Shown: positions 8,346 to 17,953, counted from the stretch's first letter. The stretch: 49,247 nt of DNA from an uncultured Sphingomonas sp. (GCA_913774925.1 CAJYKB010000070.1:1-49247), one strand, 5' to 3'. Notes: generated from the letters alone by a model not told the origin. Program-made: numbers and translations.

Positions 8346-8705
8346 TCACGCAGCCGGCTGAACGATCTCCAGCCGGTTGCCGAACGGATCCTGCGTGAAG
8401 AAGCGACGCTGGCCAGGGAGGGCGATGTCGTCGGCTACGATGCAACCCGCCGCCGTCAGCCGCGCCCGCAAGGCGTCGAGATCGTCGGTCACGAGCGCGA
8501 CATGCGCCTTGCGCGCGGGGTGGAACGGCTCCTCGACGCCCAGATGGAGCGCCTGCCCGCCGCCCAGCGCGAACCAGCATCCGCCGCGCCCGGCAAGTGC
8601 GGCGGGCTTGGGAATTTCCGCCAGCCCGAGCAGCGTGCCGAAGAAGGCGCGCGCCGCGTGCTCGCCGTGCGTCGGTATGGCGATCTGGACGTGATCCAGC
8701 CTCAT
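8346..8705 (-). CDS. VOC-family (glyoxalase/dioxygenase fold) protein
   Basis: A 119-residue protein with the two beta-alpha-beta-beta-beta modules of the vicinal oxygen chelate fold: MRLDHVQIAIPTHGEHAARAFF at the start and FTQDPFGNRLEIVQPA at the end, the latter a classic VOC C-terminal strand. Members bind a divalent metal and act as glyoxalases, dioxygenases or resistance proteins; the substrate here cannot be predicted. The ATG at 8705 was chosen because it overlaps the stop of the upstream GNAT gene in an ATGA arrangement, indicating translational coupling, and because an in-frame upstream ATG gives a low-complexity Arg/Gly extension. It is the last gene of the minus-strand group that starts with the J-domain co-chaperone. 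Confidence 0.85.
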   Translation of the reverse strand: MRLDHVQIAIPTHGEHAARAFFGTLLGLAEIPKPAALAGRGGCWFALGGGQALHLGVEEPFHPARKAHVALVTDDLDALRARLTAAGCIVADDIALPGQRRFFTQDPFGNRLEIVQPAA

Positions 8706-9226
8706 GCCTGGCCCAGCGCCGCGAAGGCCGCGGCGTGCTCCGCGGCCCCTCGTACGCCGCACAGCATCAGCCCGCCCTGGAGCGGCAATGCCATCAGATA
8801 GTCGCCCGCATAGGGCGAGGCGAAATTGCGCGCGTAATCCGCGTCAAAGCCGAAACGCGCATAATATTCCGGCTCGCCCAGCACGAAGCACAGGACGACG
8901 CCCGCGGCCTCCAGCGCCTCGATCCCCGCCTGCACCAGCGCCTCCGCCACGCCCTGTCGCCGCCATGCGGGCGCGACCGCCAGCGGGGCCAGTGCGACCG
9001 CGGGGACCGACGTGTCGTGGACGACGACCCGCATCCGGCTGAACGCGATCGCGCCGGCCAGCGTGCCGTCATCCTCGTCCAGCGCGACGAGCATCAGCAC
9101 CATGTCGCCGTCGACGCACAGCCGGCGGACCAGATCGGCCTCGTCGGGTGCGGGGAAGCTGGTGCGCAGCAGCGCGTCGATCGCGGCGACGTCGTGCGCG
9201 CCGGCGGGGCGGATGGCGATCGCCAT
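8702..9226 (-). CDS. GNAT-family N-acetyltransferase (YhbS-like)
   Basis: A 174-residue single GNAT domain. The acetyl-CoA pyrophosphate-binding motif A is visible as LAPLAVAPAWRRQGVAEALV (Q/R-x-x-G-x-G/A type), preceded by the beta-4 strand and followed by VVLCFVLGEPEYYARFGF, the segment typical of the YhbS subgroup (COG3153). The acceptor is unknown. It is 22 bases downstream of fabI and overlaps the VOC gene start by 4 bases, so it belongs to the fabI operon. The link to lipid synthesis, if any, is positional only. Confidence 0.88.
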   Translation of the reverse strand: MAIAIRPAGAHDVAAIDALLRTSFPAPDEADLVRRLCVDGDMVLMLVALDEDDGTLAGAIAFSRMRVVVHDTSVPAVALAPLAVAPAWRRQGVAEALVQAGIEALEAAGVVLCFVLGEPEYYARFGFDADYARNFASPYAGDYLMALPLQGGLMLCGVRGAAEHAAAFAALGQA

Positions 9227-9248
9227 GACCTGATCGGGCCGGGCGCGG

Positions 9249-10052
9249 TCAGGCGAGCGCGATGTCGGGCGCGTCCTCCGCCTTCATCCCGATGACGTTG
9301 TAGCCGGCGTCGACGTGGTGGATCTCCCCCGTGACACCGCTCGCCAGCCCGGACAGCAGGTACAGGCCCGCGCCGCCCACGTCCTCGATCGTCACGGTAC
9401 GGCGCATCGGGGAGTTCAGCTCGTTCCACTTCAGGATGTAGTTGAAATCGCCGATGCCGCGCGCCGCCAGCGTCTGGATCGGGCCGGCGGAGATGGCGTT
9501 GATGCGGATGTTCTCCGGCCCCAGATCGACCGCGAGATATTTCACGCTCGTCTCCAGCGCCGCCTTCGCCACGCCCATGACGTTATAGTGCGGGATCACC
9601 TTCTCAGCGCCATAGTAGCTGAGCGTCAGGATCGCGCCGCCCTCCGGCATCATCTGCCGCGCGCGCTTCGCCACCGCGACCAGCGAATAGGCAGAGACGT
9701 TCATCGTCATCAGGAAATTGTCGAGCGTGGTGTCGTAGAACTTGCCGCGCAGCTGCGACTTGTCGGAAAAGCCGATGGCGTGGACGACGAAGTCGATCGT
9801 CGGCCATTCCTGCGCCAGCGCGTCGAAGGTGGCGTCGAGTGCGGCCATGTCGGACACGTCGCAATCGTACAGCCGCGCGACGCCCAGCTGCTCGGCGAGC
9901 GGGCGCACCCGCTTCTCCATCGCCGCGCCCTGGTAGGAGAAGGCCAGCTCGGCGCCCGCCTCGCTCAGCTGCTTCGCGATGCCCCAGGCCAGCGACTTGT
10001 CGTTCGCCAGTCCCATGATGAGCCCGCGCTTGCCCGCCATCAATCCGTTCAC
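9249..10052 (-). CDS. fabI: Enoyl-[acyl-carrier-protein] reductase (NADH)
   Basis: A 267-residue short-chain dehydrogenase that reduces the trans-2 double bond in each round of type II fatty-acid elongation. The modified Rossmann motif of FabI (GLIMGLANDKSLAWGIA) is present, as is the catalytic pair spaced Tyr-x6-Lys at Tyr156 and Lys163 in HYNVMGVAKAALE, the same numbering as in E. coli FabI. SYYGAEKVIPHYN and the substrate loop after INAISAGPIQTLAA are also conserved. It overlaps the end of the YihY gene by 4 bases (ATGA). It is the probable triclosan and diazaborine target. Confidence 0.97.
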   Translation of the reverse strand: MNGLMAGKRGLIMGLANDKSLAWGIAKQLSEAGAELAFSYQGAAMEKRVRPLAEQLGVARLYDCDVSDMAALDATFDALAQEWPTIDFVVHAIGFSDKSQLRGKFYDTTLDNFLMTMNVSAYSLVAVAKRARQMMPEGGAILTLSYYGAEKVIPHYNVMGVAKAALETSVKYLAVDLGPENIRINAISAGPIQTLAARGIGDFNYILKWNELNSPMRRTVTIEDVGGAGLYLLSGLASGVTGEIHHVDAGYNVIGMKAEDAPDIALA

Positions 10053-11017
10053 GCCGTCACCGCCTCTTCATTCGTTACCGGTCCCTCTACTACCGGATCC
10101 GGCGGCTCCGCTAGTGCCGCGTTCAGATGCGCGCCGAAGACGAGCCCCAGCCCGATGATATAAAAGAACAACAGCATGACCACGACCCCGGCCAGACTGC
10201 CATAGGTGAGGTCGTAGCCGCCCAGTTGCGACAGAACGAAGGGCAGCGCGGCGGTCATGCTGACCCACCAGATGGTGGTGAAGAGCGCGCCGGGCCATTT
10301 GCGGCTGTCGGAGCGGCGGTACTTGCCCGGCGTGACCGAGTAGAAGAGCATGTAGAGCGCGCCGAACATGATCGCGGCCGGCACCAGCCGCGCGATGCCG
10401 AGCCAGCTGGCCACCTCCTGCGCGACGGGGAGCAGGCGGTAGATGAACTGCTCCGCCGCGGTCAGCAGCCCTTGCACCAGGAATGCGACGAGCGCGATCA
10501 CGACCGAGCCGATGATCGCCAGGCTGAGTCCCAGCCGCGCGCGCCACAGCGACTGCGTGCTGCGCGTGCCATAGGCGCGGCGGAAGATGTCGCGGATCGT
10601 CTCCGCAAAGCTGCCGACCGTCCACAGCCCGACCAGCGCGCCCAGCCACAGGAGCGACCCGGTCCGCGCCACCAGCACGTCGGCGATCGGCTTGCGCAGG
10701 ATGTCGGCGACATTGGGCGGCAGGACGGACAGGAAGCTGGCGACGCCGTGCTGCACCTCCGCGCTCTGCCCGAAGACCGAGGCGATCGCGGCGGCCACGA
10801 TGAAGAAGGGGAACACCGTCATCAGCGCCAGATAGGCCAGGTTGCCGGCGTGCATGAAACCGTCGTTATAGACGCCGATCAGCGCGCGCTTGAGCACTTC
10901 CCACGCATATTTGCCGGGCCGGACGCGCGCCAGCTGACGGTCGAGCCGGCGCCGCGCCGCGCCGTGATGGCGCGCGCGATCTTCCGGGGTCAGCGCGATC
11001 GGGCCGTCATCGGTCAC
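10049..11017 (-). CDS. YihY/BrkB-family inner membrane protein
   Basis: A 322-residue protein with about six transmembrane helices between residues 40 and 305 (examples: LAYLALMTVFPFFIVAAAIA, LGLSLAIIGSVVIALVAFLV, LAGVVVMLLFFYIIGLGLVF) and a highly charged cytoplasmic N-terminus (PEDRARHHGAARRRLDRQ). The family motif GNLAYLALMTVFPFF and the C-terminal GAHLNAAL are conserved. The family (formerly mis-assigned as ribonuclease BN) has no established activity; BrkB was linked to serum resistance in Bordetella. It is coupled to fabI by an ATGA overlap and starts 6 bases after the J-domain co-chaperone gene, so the group is one operon. Confidence 0.92.
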   Translation of the reverse strand: MTDDGPIALTPEDRARHHGAARRRLDRQLARVRPGKYAWEVLKRALIGVYNDGFMHAGNLAYLALMTVFPFFIVAAAIASVFGQSAEVQHGVASFLSVLPPNVADILRKPIADVLVARTGSLLWLGALVGLWTVGSFAETIRDIFRRAYGTRSTQSLWRARLGLSLAIIGSVVIALVAFLVQGLLTAAEQFIYRLLPVAQEVASWLGIARLVPAAIMFGALYMLFYSVTPGKYRRSDSRKWPGALFTTIWWVSMTAALPFVLSQLGGYDLTYGSLAGVVVMLLFFYIIGLGLVFGAHLNAALAEPPDPVVEGPVTNEEAVTA

Positions 11018-11023
11018 GCGACC

Positions 11024-11959
11024 TCAGACGCCCATCCCCTCCCGCGGGTTCCCGCCGCCGTTCCATCCGGCGACGAATGCCTTCAGCGCGGCATCGTCGG
11101 CAGGCACGTCGATCCACAGCGTCACCAGCTGGTCGCCGCGCTCGCCGCCCTTGCGGTGGAACCCCTTGCCCTTGAGCCGCAGCGTCTTGCCCGAGGTGCT
11201 GCCCGCGGGGACGGTAATCATCACCGGGCGCTCGACCGTCGGGCATTTGACCGCGCCGCCCTCCACCGCTTCCTTCAGCGTGATCGGCAGGTCGAGGCGC
11301 ACGTCGTCGCCCTCGCGCGAGAAATAGCGATGCGGCTGCACCTCGATCGTGACGATCGCATCGCCGGGGCCGCCCACGCCCGGCTCGCCCTTCCCCGCGA
11401 GGCGCATCTGCGTCCCCGTCTCGACGCCGGCGGGCAGCTTCAGGTCGATCGTGCGGCCGTCGCCCAGCGTGACGCGTTGCGGGGCGAGCGTGGCGGCATC
11501 GATGAAGGACACCGGCAGGCGATAGGCAAGATTCTCTCCCTTGGGCGGCGGGGCGGACGGGCGGCGTCCGAACCCGCTGGCGAAACCGCCGCCGGTGCGC
11601 CCGCCGAACAGCCCCTCGAAAATGTCGGAGACGTCCGCGCTTTCGCCCGCGCCGAAATCGAACTGCTGCGAGCGGAAGCCGCCCCCGCCCGGCGCGCCGC
11701 GCGCGGCGCCGCCACCATAGCCGAACGGCGAGGTCGGGTTGCCGTCGCCGTCTATCTCGCCGCGGTCGAAGCGGGCGCGCTTGTCCTTGTCGGTCAGCAG
11801 ATCGTAGGCGGAGGTGACCTGCGAGAAGCGTTCCGACGCCTTGGGATTGTCCTTGTTGCGATCGGGATGCAGCTCTTTGGCGAGCTTCCGATACGCCTTC
11901 TTGATGTCAGCTTCGCTGGCGCCGCGCGCCACGCCCAGCGTCGCATAAGGATCGGCCAT
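11024..11959 (-). CDS. DnaJ C-terminal-domain co-chaperone (CbpA-like)
   Basis: A 311-residue Hsp40. Residues 4-66 are a canonical J-domain with HPD ([12 protein letters not shown]), followed by a Gly/Phe/Ser-rich linker (about 75-140) and the two beta-barrel substrate-binding subdomains of the DnaJ C-terminal region (about 145-300). There is no CxxCxGxG zinc-finger region, so it is a class B J-protein like CbpA rather than DnaJ proper. It should deliver clients to DnaK. It heads the minus-strand run ending with the VOC gene. In several alphaproteobacteria a dnaJ-like gene is found next to fabI, and this arrangement agrees with that. Confidence 0.93.
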   Translation of the reverse strand: MADPYATLGVARGASEADIKKAYRKLAKELHPDRNKDNPKASERFSQVTSAYDLLTDKDKRARFDRGEIDGDGNPTSPFGYGGGAARGAPGGGGFRSQQFDFGAGESADVSDIFEGLFGGRTGGGFASGFGRRPSAPPPKGENLAYRLPVSFIDAATLAPQRVTLGDGRTIDLKLPAGVETGTQMRLAGKGEPGVGGPGDAIVTIEVQPHRYFSREGDDVRLDLPITLKEAVEGGAVKCPTVERPVMITVPAGSTSGKTLRLKGKGFHRKGGERGDQLVTLWIDVPADDAALKAFVAGWNGGGNPREGMGV

Positions 11960-11982
11960 AGAGTCCCCAGTTGGTGTGTTAC

Positions 11983-12906
11983 TCAGCTATGTGGGGCAGC
12001 CGCCGCCACAGCGCAATCGTCGGCACCGACGAGCGGCGCGACATCGACGCTGACGTCCATGTCCTGCGCCCCCGCCCCCAGCACGACGCCGTCGACCGGC
12101 GCGATCTCCGCATAATCGCGCCCGATCGCGACGACGATATGGTCGCCCGCCATCCAGATGCCGTTGGTGGGATCGACCCCGACCCAGCCGCGCGCCGGCC
12201 CGCACCACAGCAGCACCCAGGCATGGGTCGCGTCCGCCCCGACCAGCCGCTCCTGCCCGGGCGGCGGGATGGTGCGGATATAGCCGGAGGCATAGGCGGC
12301 GGGCAGCCCCGCCGCGCGCAGCCCCGTAATCATGATCTGCGCGAAATCCTGGCACACGCCGCGGCGCTTCAGGAACGCCTCGTGCGGGGGGGTGTCGACC
12401 ATGGTCGCCGACCCGTCGAAGATGAAATCGCGCTGGATCCGCTGCGCCAGCGCGATGCCGGCCTCCAGCGCGCCGCGCTCCGGCGACAGGTCGGGCGCGC
12501 AATAGTCCGCGATCGCGCGATCGAGCGGGATGAGCGGCGACGGGTAGAGATAAGCGGCGGGTCCGGCCGGCGACAGGTCGCCCGACGCGCGCGCCATCGC
12601 CGCGACCTCGCCCAGCGTGGGGTCGTCCGCGGCGGGGACGGGGACGAGGCGGTCGACCGCGATGCGCGCGCGGCTTTCGATCGTCAGGCGGCGTACCGGC
12701 TCCTCGACCACCAGCCGGGTGACGTGCGCCAGCCCGGCCTCGGCGCGTGCGGGCGTGGCGCGGCCGGAGGGGGCGACGATCAGGTCGTAATGCTCCAGCG
12801 TCTGGCCGGGCCAGTCGATCGGCTTCAGCCGCAGGTTGCAGCGCGCGAACCGCACCGCATTGCCATAGTTGAAGCGGGTGACGTGGCGGATGTCGTAGCG
12901 GGTCAT
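11983..12906 (-). CDS. Transglutaminase-like cysteine peptidase/amidase-fold protein
   Basis: A 307-residue protein. The N-terminus ([23 protein letters not shown]) is the beta-rich bacterial transglutaminase N-terminal domain. The transglutaminase core holds a complete catalytic triad: Cys185 in [12 protein letters not shown], His228 in ATHAWVLLW and Asp245 in GVDPTNG. Such proteins are predicted to hydrolyse or form amide bonds in peptides, and they commonly sit beside circularly permuted ATP-grasp and alpha-E proteins. Here its start overlaps the stop of that fused gene by 4 bases (ATGA), so the two are translated together. No signal peptide, hence cytoplasmic. The frame is open far upstream but the ATG at 12906 gives the family N-terminus. 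Confidence 0.93.
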   Translation of the reverse strand: MTRYDIRHVTRFNYGNAVRFARCNLRLKPIDWPGQTLEHYDLIVAPSGRATPARAEAGLAHVTRLVVEEPVRRLTIESRARIAVDRLVPVPAADDPTLGEVAAMARASGDLSPAGPAAYLYPSPLIPLDRAIADYCAPDLSPERGALEAGIALAQRIQRDFIFDGSATMVDTPPHEAFLKRRGVCQDFAQIMITGLRAAGLPAAYASGYIRTIPPPGQERLVGADATHAWVLLWCGPARGWVGVDPTNGIWMAGDHIVVAIGRDYAEIAPVDGVVLGAGAQDMDVSVDVAPLVGADDCAVAAAAPHS

Positions 12907-15395
12907 GCCAGCGTCAGCCCGCTGGCGCGCAGCGGCTCCGCGCCCTGCAGGAAATAGCGCCGCGCGATCGCGTCGGACACGCGGGCGAGGCGGCGCTCCA
13001 CCTCGTACAGCGTGTCGAGGTCGAGCGTGGTGGCCTGTGCGGTGGTGACCAGTGCGTGGAGCGCGGTCGCCTCCACCTGCTGCGGCTCCGCCATGCCGTC
13101 GTCGTCGAGCACGGGCAGTCGCGCGAGATGATCGCGGATCGCCTCCACCTGAAAGGCGAGCGCGCGCGGGTTGCCGGGGTCGAGCAAGGTCAGGTCGACG
13201 ACGGGCACGCGCGCGATCCCGGTCAGGTAGCGCTGGCGATAGCTGATCTGGCTGTTGCCGAGGTCGAGCAGCGTCGACAGGTCGTCGAGCGTCGCGCCCG
13301 CCATGCCGAAGGCCCGTGCCGCACGCGTGATCGCCATCGCCCGCTCGATCCGGCGGCCCAGATCGTGGAACCGCCACGCCGCGGTGCGCCCCATATGCTC
13401 CGCCGACAGCCCGGCGATCGCGGCATAGCGGCGCTGGAGCGAGCCTGCCCGGTCCAGCATCCCGCGGTGCGTGGGGAAGGGCGCGTCAAGCAGGCGGACC
13501 ATGTCCGCCGACAGCCGGTCGCGCGATCCCGCGGCGATCCGCTGCGCGTGGGCGTTGATCGCGGCGACCGACTGATGATCCTCGCCGGGCGCCTCCATCG
13601 CGGTGCGTGCCATCTGCGTCAGGTCGGCGCGACGCAGCGACGCCGGGTGGGGAGCGGCGCCCGCGTCGACGATCGCGGCGACCAGTCGGCCGACGGTCGG
13701 CGCACCCAGCGCCGCACCGGCATCGGCGTCGATCGAATTGCCCAGCATCACGCGGATGACCGCCAGCAGCGCCTCGCCCCGCTCCAGATAACGGCCGAGC
13801 CAGAAGAAATTGTCCGCCACCCGGCTAGGCAGCGTGCCGGGGTTGCGGCGGACATGGACCGAATCGGTCGCGGGCAGCAGCGAGACGGGGGCGACCGGAT
13901 CGGGACCATGGACGCAGACGTCGGCGGACCACGTCCCCTCGCCCAGCACCGCCGCGCGCGGGTCGGGGTGTTCGCCGATGCGCGCGAAGCCGCCGGGCAT
14001 CACCTGCCAGTCGCCGTTCGCATCGCGCGCGGCGAAGACGCGCAGCGTGAACGGGCGCGGCTCCAGCGCGTCGCCGATCACTACCGGCATGGTCGACAGC
14101 CGCACCACCTCCTGCCCGACATAATCCTGCGGCCGGCGCGTCATGTCGTCGAGGAGCGCGGCGCGTTCCTCGCGTGACAGGTCGGCGCCCGCGACCTGAC
14201 GGTCGCCGGGAAGCCCCAATGTGCGCGCGCCGAAGGCGGAGGACAGCAGCATCGTGTCCAGCTCGGCGATGACATGCCCGGCCTCCGCCGGCTGGCCGCA
14301 CCACCAGGTCGCGATATTGGGCAGGATCAGGTCGGCCCCGGTCAGCCGCGTGGCGAGCTGCGGCAGGAAGGCGCCGAACGCGCGGCTCTCCAGCACGCCC
14401 GTGCCCGGCGCATTGGCGAGCACGACATTGCCCTGCGCGTAGCTGTCGATGAGGCCCGGCACGCCGATGCGCGAATGCGAATCGAACGCCAGCGGGTCGA
14501 GCAGCCGAGGGTCGAGCCGCCGCCACAGCGCGTCGACGCGCTTCAGCCCGCCGATCGTGCGGACGTAGAGGCGATCCTCCAGCGCGGCGAGATCGTCGCC
14601 CTCCACCAGCAGAAAGCCGAGGTAGCGCGCCAGATGCGCCTGTTCGGCATAGCTGGGGTTCCACCGCCCCGGCGTCAGCAGCCCGATGCGCGGATCGGCG
14701 CGGTGGCACGATGCCGCCAGCCCGGCGCGGAACGCGGCGAAGAAGGGCGCATGCCGGCGCACGTTCAGGCGGTTCTGCAGGCCCCCCAGCGTGCGGCTGA
14801 CCGCCAGCCGGTTCTCCAGCGCATAGCCCGCGCCGACCGGCGCGCGCAGGTGATCGGCGAGCACGCGCCACTCGCCGCTGGGGCCGCGGCCCAGGTCGAA
14901 CGCGACGAAATGCAGGTGGCGCCCGCCCGGCGGCTCCAGCCCGACCAGCGGGCGCAGGTAATAGGGGCTGCCGGTGACGACGGTCGCGGGCAGATGGCCG
15001 CGCGCGACCAGTTGGGCGGGGCCGTAGAGATCGGCGAGGATCGTCTCCAGCAGGCCCGCGCGCTGCACCACGCCGCGTTCGATCGTGCGCCAGTCGTCGG
15101 CCTCGATCAGCAGCGGCACCGGGCTGACCGGCCAGGGGCGCTCCGCCTCCTCGCCGATGATGCGGAAGCCGGTGCCGATGTCGGCCGCATGCCGCTGCAC
15201 CCGCTCGCGCGCATGGCCCAGATCGTCTCCGGCGACCGCGGACAGCTCCTCCAGCATCGCCAGCCACGCCGGATCGGCGATGTCGTGGAGCACGTCGGCG
15301 GGCGCACCGCCGACGCGGTAACGCTCCGCCCAGCGGCGCGCATGGATCGCGGCATCGAACAAGGCGGGCTGTGTCGCCAAATCACTCCCCCACAT
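12903..15395 (-). CDS. Fused circularly permuted ATP-grasp / alpha-E domain protein
   Basis: An 830-residue protein joining two proteins that are often separate genes. Residues about 60-490 are the circularly permuted ATP-grasp type (COG2308), with SPYYLRPLVGLEPPGGRHLHF, the RIGLLTPGRWNPSYAEQAHLAR segment and FAFDSHSRIGVPGL-like stretches. Residues about 515-825 are an alpha-E domain (COG2307), starting SRVADNFFWLGRYLERGEAL. The ATP-grasp part is predicted to form amide bonds by ATP-dependent ligation; the role of alpha-E is not established. The operon partner is the transglutaminase. The ATG at 15395 gives the family N-terminus; a much longer open frame to 16793 is antisense-type noise through ligD coding sequence. 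Substrate unknown. Whether an Anbu-type protease completes the system elsewhere cannot be seen. Confidence 0.9.
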   Translation of the reverse strand: MWGSDLATQPALFDAAIHARRWAERYRVGGAPADVLHDIADPAWLAMLEELSAVAGDDLGHARERVQRHAADIGTGFRIIGEEAERPWPVSPVPLLIEADDWRTIERGVVQRAGLLETILADLYGPAQLVARGHLPATVVTGSPYYLRPLVGLEPPGGRHLHFVAFDLGRGPSGEWRVLADHLRAPVGAGYALENRLAVSRTLGGLQNRLNVRRHAPFFAAFRAGLAASCHRADPRIGLLTPGRWNPSYAEQAHLARYLGFLLVEGDDLAALEDRLYVRTIGGLKRVDALWRRLDPRLLDPLAFDSHSRIGVPGLIDSYAQGNVVLANAPGTGVLESRAFGAFLPQLATRLTGADLILPNIATWWCGQPAEAGHVIAELDTMLLSSAFGARTLGLPGDRQVAGADLSREERAALLDDMTRRPQDYVGQEVVRLSTMPVVIGDALEPRPFTLRVFAARDANGDWQVMPGGFARIGEHPDPRAAVLGEGTWSADVCVHGPDPVAPVSLLPATDSVHVRRNPGTLPSRVADNFFWLGRYLERGEALLAVIRVMLGNSIDADAGAALGAPTVGRLVAAIVDAGAAPHPASLRRADLTQMARTAMEAPGEDHQSVAAINAHAQRIAAGSRDRLSADMVRLLDAPFPTHRGMLDRAGSLQRRYAAIAGLSAEHMGRTAAWRFHDLGRRIERAMAITRAARAFGMAGATLDDLSTLLDLGNSQISYRQRYLTGIARVPVVDLTLLDPGNPRALAFQVEAIRDHLARLPVLDDDGMAEPQQVEATALHALVTTAQATTLDLDTLYEVERRLARVSDAIARRYFLQGAEPLRASGLTLA

Positions 15396-15446
15396 GGCGG
15401 CGCGCGACCCTAGGGGATGCTGCGGTGCAAGACAAAGGAATTGGTG

Positions 15447-15538
15447 TTGTATTCCGGCGAACGCCGGAACCCAGGGTTCCGTGAGCCAACGGCCGGTGAC
15501 GTTCCGGGCCCTGGACTCCTGCGTGCGCAGGAGCACTA
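15447..15538. repeat. Composite hairpin repeat between ligD and the ATP-grasp gene
   Basis: Two small hairpins (TTCCGGCGAACGCCGGAA at 15452-15469 and CTCCTGCGTGCGCAGGAG at 15516-15533) face each other, and their inner flanks CCAGGG and CCCTGG also pair, so the whole 92-base unit can fold into a cloverleaf-like structure. The right end reaches the ligD stop codon (15536-15538). Similar units occur at 29840-29938 and 47777-47863. It fills most of the 140-base gap. Confidence 0.75.
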
Positions 15539-17953
15539 CAGATCCGGCAGCACCTGCTCCGCCACGCCCCAGCCCTTGAGCGCGCGGCCATTCGCGCGTT
15601 CCAGCAGTTCGTCCAGGTCGGTCACGTGCCAGCGCGCGGCGGCGTCGAGGTCGCGCAGCTCGCTCCACGTCACCGGCGCGGCGATCGGGGCGCCGGCGCG
15701 CGCGCGTGCGGCATAGGGCAGGATCGCGGTTGCGCCGCGCTGGTTGCGCAGCCAGTCGATGAAGATGCGGCCCTTGCGCTTCGCCTTGCTCATCGTCGCG
15801 GTGAAGCGGTCGGGCTCGGCCTGCGCCAGCGCGCGCGCGAAACGGTCGGCGAAGTCCTTCACCGCGGGCCATGCCGCCTGCGGGGTCAGCGGCACGACGA
15901 CATGGACGCCCTTGCCCCCCGACAGCATCGCGAAGCTCGCCAGCCCCAGCTCGGACAATTGCGCGTTGAGATGCTCGGCCGCCTTCTTCGTATCGGCGAA
16001 GTCGAGCCCCTCGTCGGGATCGAGGTCGAAGACGAGGCGGTCGGGCTTCTCCACGTCGGCGACGCGTGCGCCCCAGCCGTGGAACTCGATCGTCCCCATC
16101 TGGACGCAGGCGACCAGCCCGTCGGCGCTGTCGACGTAGAGATAATCCTCGGTCGACCCGTCCTTCTCGCGGATTGGAACCTTGTGGACCTGTTCGCCGA
16201 ACGACCCGGCATCGTGCTTCTGGAAGAAACACTGCTTCGCGCGCCCCTGCGGGCAGCGCACCAGGCTGACGGGGCGGTTGGCGACCCACGGCAGCATCGC
16301 GGGGGCGATGCGGGCGTAATAATCGGCCAGGTCGCCCTTGGTGACCTTGCTTTCGGGAAAGATCAGGCGGTCGGGGCTGGAGACCTTTACGGTCGTGGCG
16401 GGCGGCGGCGAAGGGGCGGCCTGTTCGACCACCACCTCCGCGACCGGCTTGTCGCCGCGCAGCCCCAGGAAGCTGGGGTGGCGCAGCACGCCGTCGGGGG
16501 TCGTCTCGGTAAAGGCGATCTCCGCCACCAGCTTCGGCGTCACCCAATGTGCGCCGCGCACCGCGGCGCGCGGCGCGTCGACCGTGGCGGTCTTGCGCGC
16601 CAACCGGTCGAGGCGCGTCCGCAGGTCGTGGATCGTGTCGGCGGAGAAGCCGGTGCCGACCTTGCCCGCGTAGCGCAGCCTGCCCCCCTCGTGTACGCCG
16701 AGCAGCAGCGAGCGCAGCCCGCGGTTCTTCGCCGACGGCAGCCAGCCGACGACGACGAACTCCTGCCGCCGGGTGCATTTGATCTTCAGCCACGCGTTCG
16801 TGCGCTGCCCGCGATAGGGAGCGTCGGCCTTCTTCGAGACGACGCCCTCATAGCCCTCGCGGCACATCGTCTCGAACAGTTGCTCGCCCGAGTCCAGGAT
16901 ATGCTCGGCGAACTGGAGCCGTCCATCGGCGCCCGCCAGCAGCCCGCGCAGCCGCTCCTTGCGCTGGACATTGGGCAGCGCGCGCAGATCCTCGCCCTCG
17001 AGCGACAGCAGGTCGAAGGCGAAGAAGGTCATGTCGCCGCCCTTCGAGATGGCGTCCTTCAACGTCGAAAAGTCGGGGCGTCCGTCCTTGAACGCGACGA
17101 TCTCCCCGTCGATCAGCGCGGGCGGCAACGCGGCAGCGGCCTCGGCGATTCCGGCGAACCTGTCGCTCCAGTCGAGCCCGGAGCGGGTGTGCACCACCGC
17201 CTTGTCGCCGCCGGTCGCGACCAGCGCGCGGTAGCCGTCGTACTTCACCTCGTGGATCCAGCCGCTGCCGGTGGGGACGGCGTCGACCAGGGTGCACAGC
17301 TGCGGCGGTTCGAACGCGGGGGGTGCGCCAGTCGGGTGGCGCTTCTTCGGCTTCGTCGCCCGCTTCTTCGCGGGCCTGCCCTCGGCGATCTCCTGCATCG
17401 TGCGGCCGGTGGCGACGCTGGTCAGCGCGGTCTCGGTCAGCGTGTCGGTGCCGCCGGCCTGCGCATCGTCGATCTTGCGCAACAGCCAGTTCTCGCGCTT
17501 TTCCTTCCCCCGCGGTTTCAGGCGGATCAGCAGCCATTCGCCCTTCATCCGCTCGCCGTCGAGGACGAAGTGGAGGTGGCCCTTCTCCAGATCCTTTGCG
17601 CTCTTGCCCGCGATCGGCGCCCAGGTGCCGCGGTCCCACAGCATTACGGTGCCGCCGCCATATTCGCCCGCGGGGATCGTCCCCTCGAACGTGGCATAGG
17701 ACAGCGGATGATCCTCGGTACGGACCGCCAGCCGTTTCTCGTCGGGGTCGAGGCTGGGGCCGCGCGTCACCGCCCAGCTCTTGAGCACGCCGTCGATCTC
17801 GAGCCGGAAGTCCCAGTGGAGACGGGTAGCGTCGTGCTTCTGCACCATGAAGCTGTTGCCCCGCTCCTTGTCGACGCCGCGGGCGAGCGTGCCGGCGGGC
17901 TCCGCAGTGCGGGTGAAGTCGCGCTTGGCGTTATAGGGGGCGAGGGGATTCAT
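15536..17953 (-). CDS. ligD: Multifunctional NHEJ DNA ligase LigD
   Basis: An 805-residue ATP-dependent ligase with the order phosphoesterase, ligase, polymerase. Residues about 30-160 are the 3'-phosphoesterase domain (MVQKHDATRLHWDFRLEIDG). Residues about 215-510 are the ligase, with nucleotidyl-acceptor Lys237 in EVKYDGYRAL and the OB fold. Residues about 520-800 are the AEP-type primase-polymerase (LIFPESKVTKGDLADYYARI, metal-binding DLDPDEG, and SGGKGVHVVVPL). It repairs double-strand breaks with Ku by end processing, fill-in and sealing. It lies downstream of ku on the same strand, separated by a palindromic repeat whose proximal arm supplies the GGGAGGGGAGG Shine-Dalgarno directly before the ATG. 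Length is typical. Confidence 0.96.
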   Translation of the reverse strand: MNPLAPYNAKRDFTRTAEPAGTLARGVDKERGNSFMVQKHDATRLHWDFRLEIDGVLKSWAVTRGPSLDPDEKRLAVRTEDHPLSYATFEGTIPAGEYGGGTVMLWDRGTWAPIAGKSAKDLEKGHLHFVLDGERMKGEWLLIRLKPRGKEKRENWLLRKIDDAQAGGTDTLTETALTSVATGRTMQEIAEGRPAKKRATKPKKRHPTGAPPAFEPPQLCTLVDAVPTGSGWIHEVKYDGYRALVATGGDKAVVHTRSGLDWSDRFAGIAEAAAALPPALIDGEIVAFKDGRPDFSTLKDAISKGGDMTFFAFDLLSLEGEDLRALPNVQRKERLRGLLAGADGRLQFAEHILDSGEQLFETMCREGYEGVVSKKADAPYRGQRTNAWLKIKCTRRQEFVVVGWLPSAKNRGLRSLLLGVHEGGRLRYAGKVGTGFSADTIHDLRTRLDRLARKTATVDAPRAAVRGAHWVTPKLVAEIAFTETTPDGVLRHPSFLGLRGDKPVAEVVVEQAAPSPPPATTVKVSSPDRLIFPESKVTKGDLADYYARIAPAMLPWVANRPVSLVRCPQGRAKQCFFQKHDAGSFGEQVHKVPIREKDGSTEDYLYVDSADGLVACVQMGTIEFHGWGARVADVEKPDRLVFDLDPDEGLDFADTKKAAEHLNAQLSELGLASFAMLSGGKGVHVVVPLTPQAAWPAVKDFADRFARALAQAEPDRFTATMSKAKRKGRIFIDWLRNQRGATAILPYAARARAGAPIAAPVTWSELRDLDAAARWHVTDLDELLERANGRALKGWGVAEQVLPDL

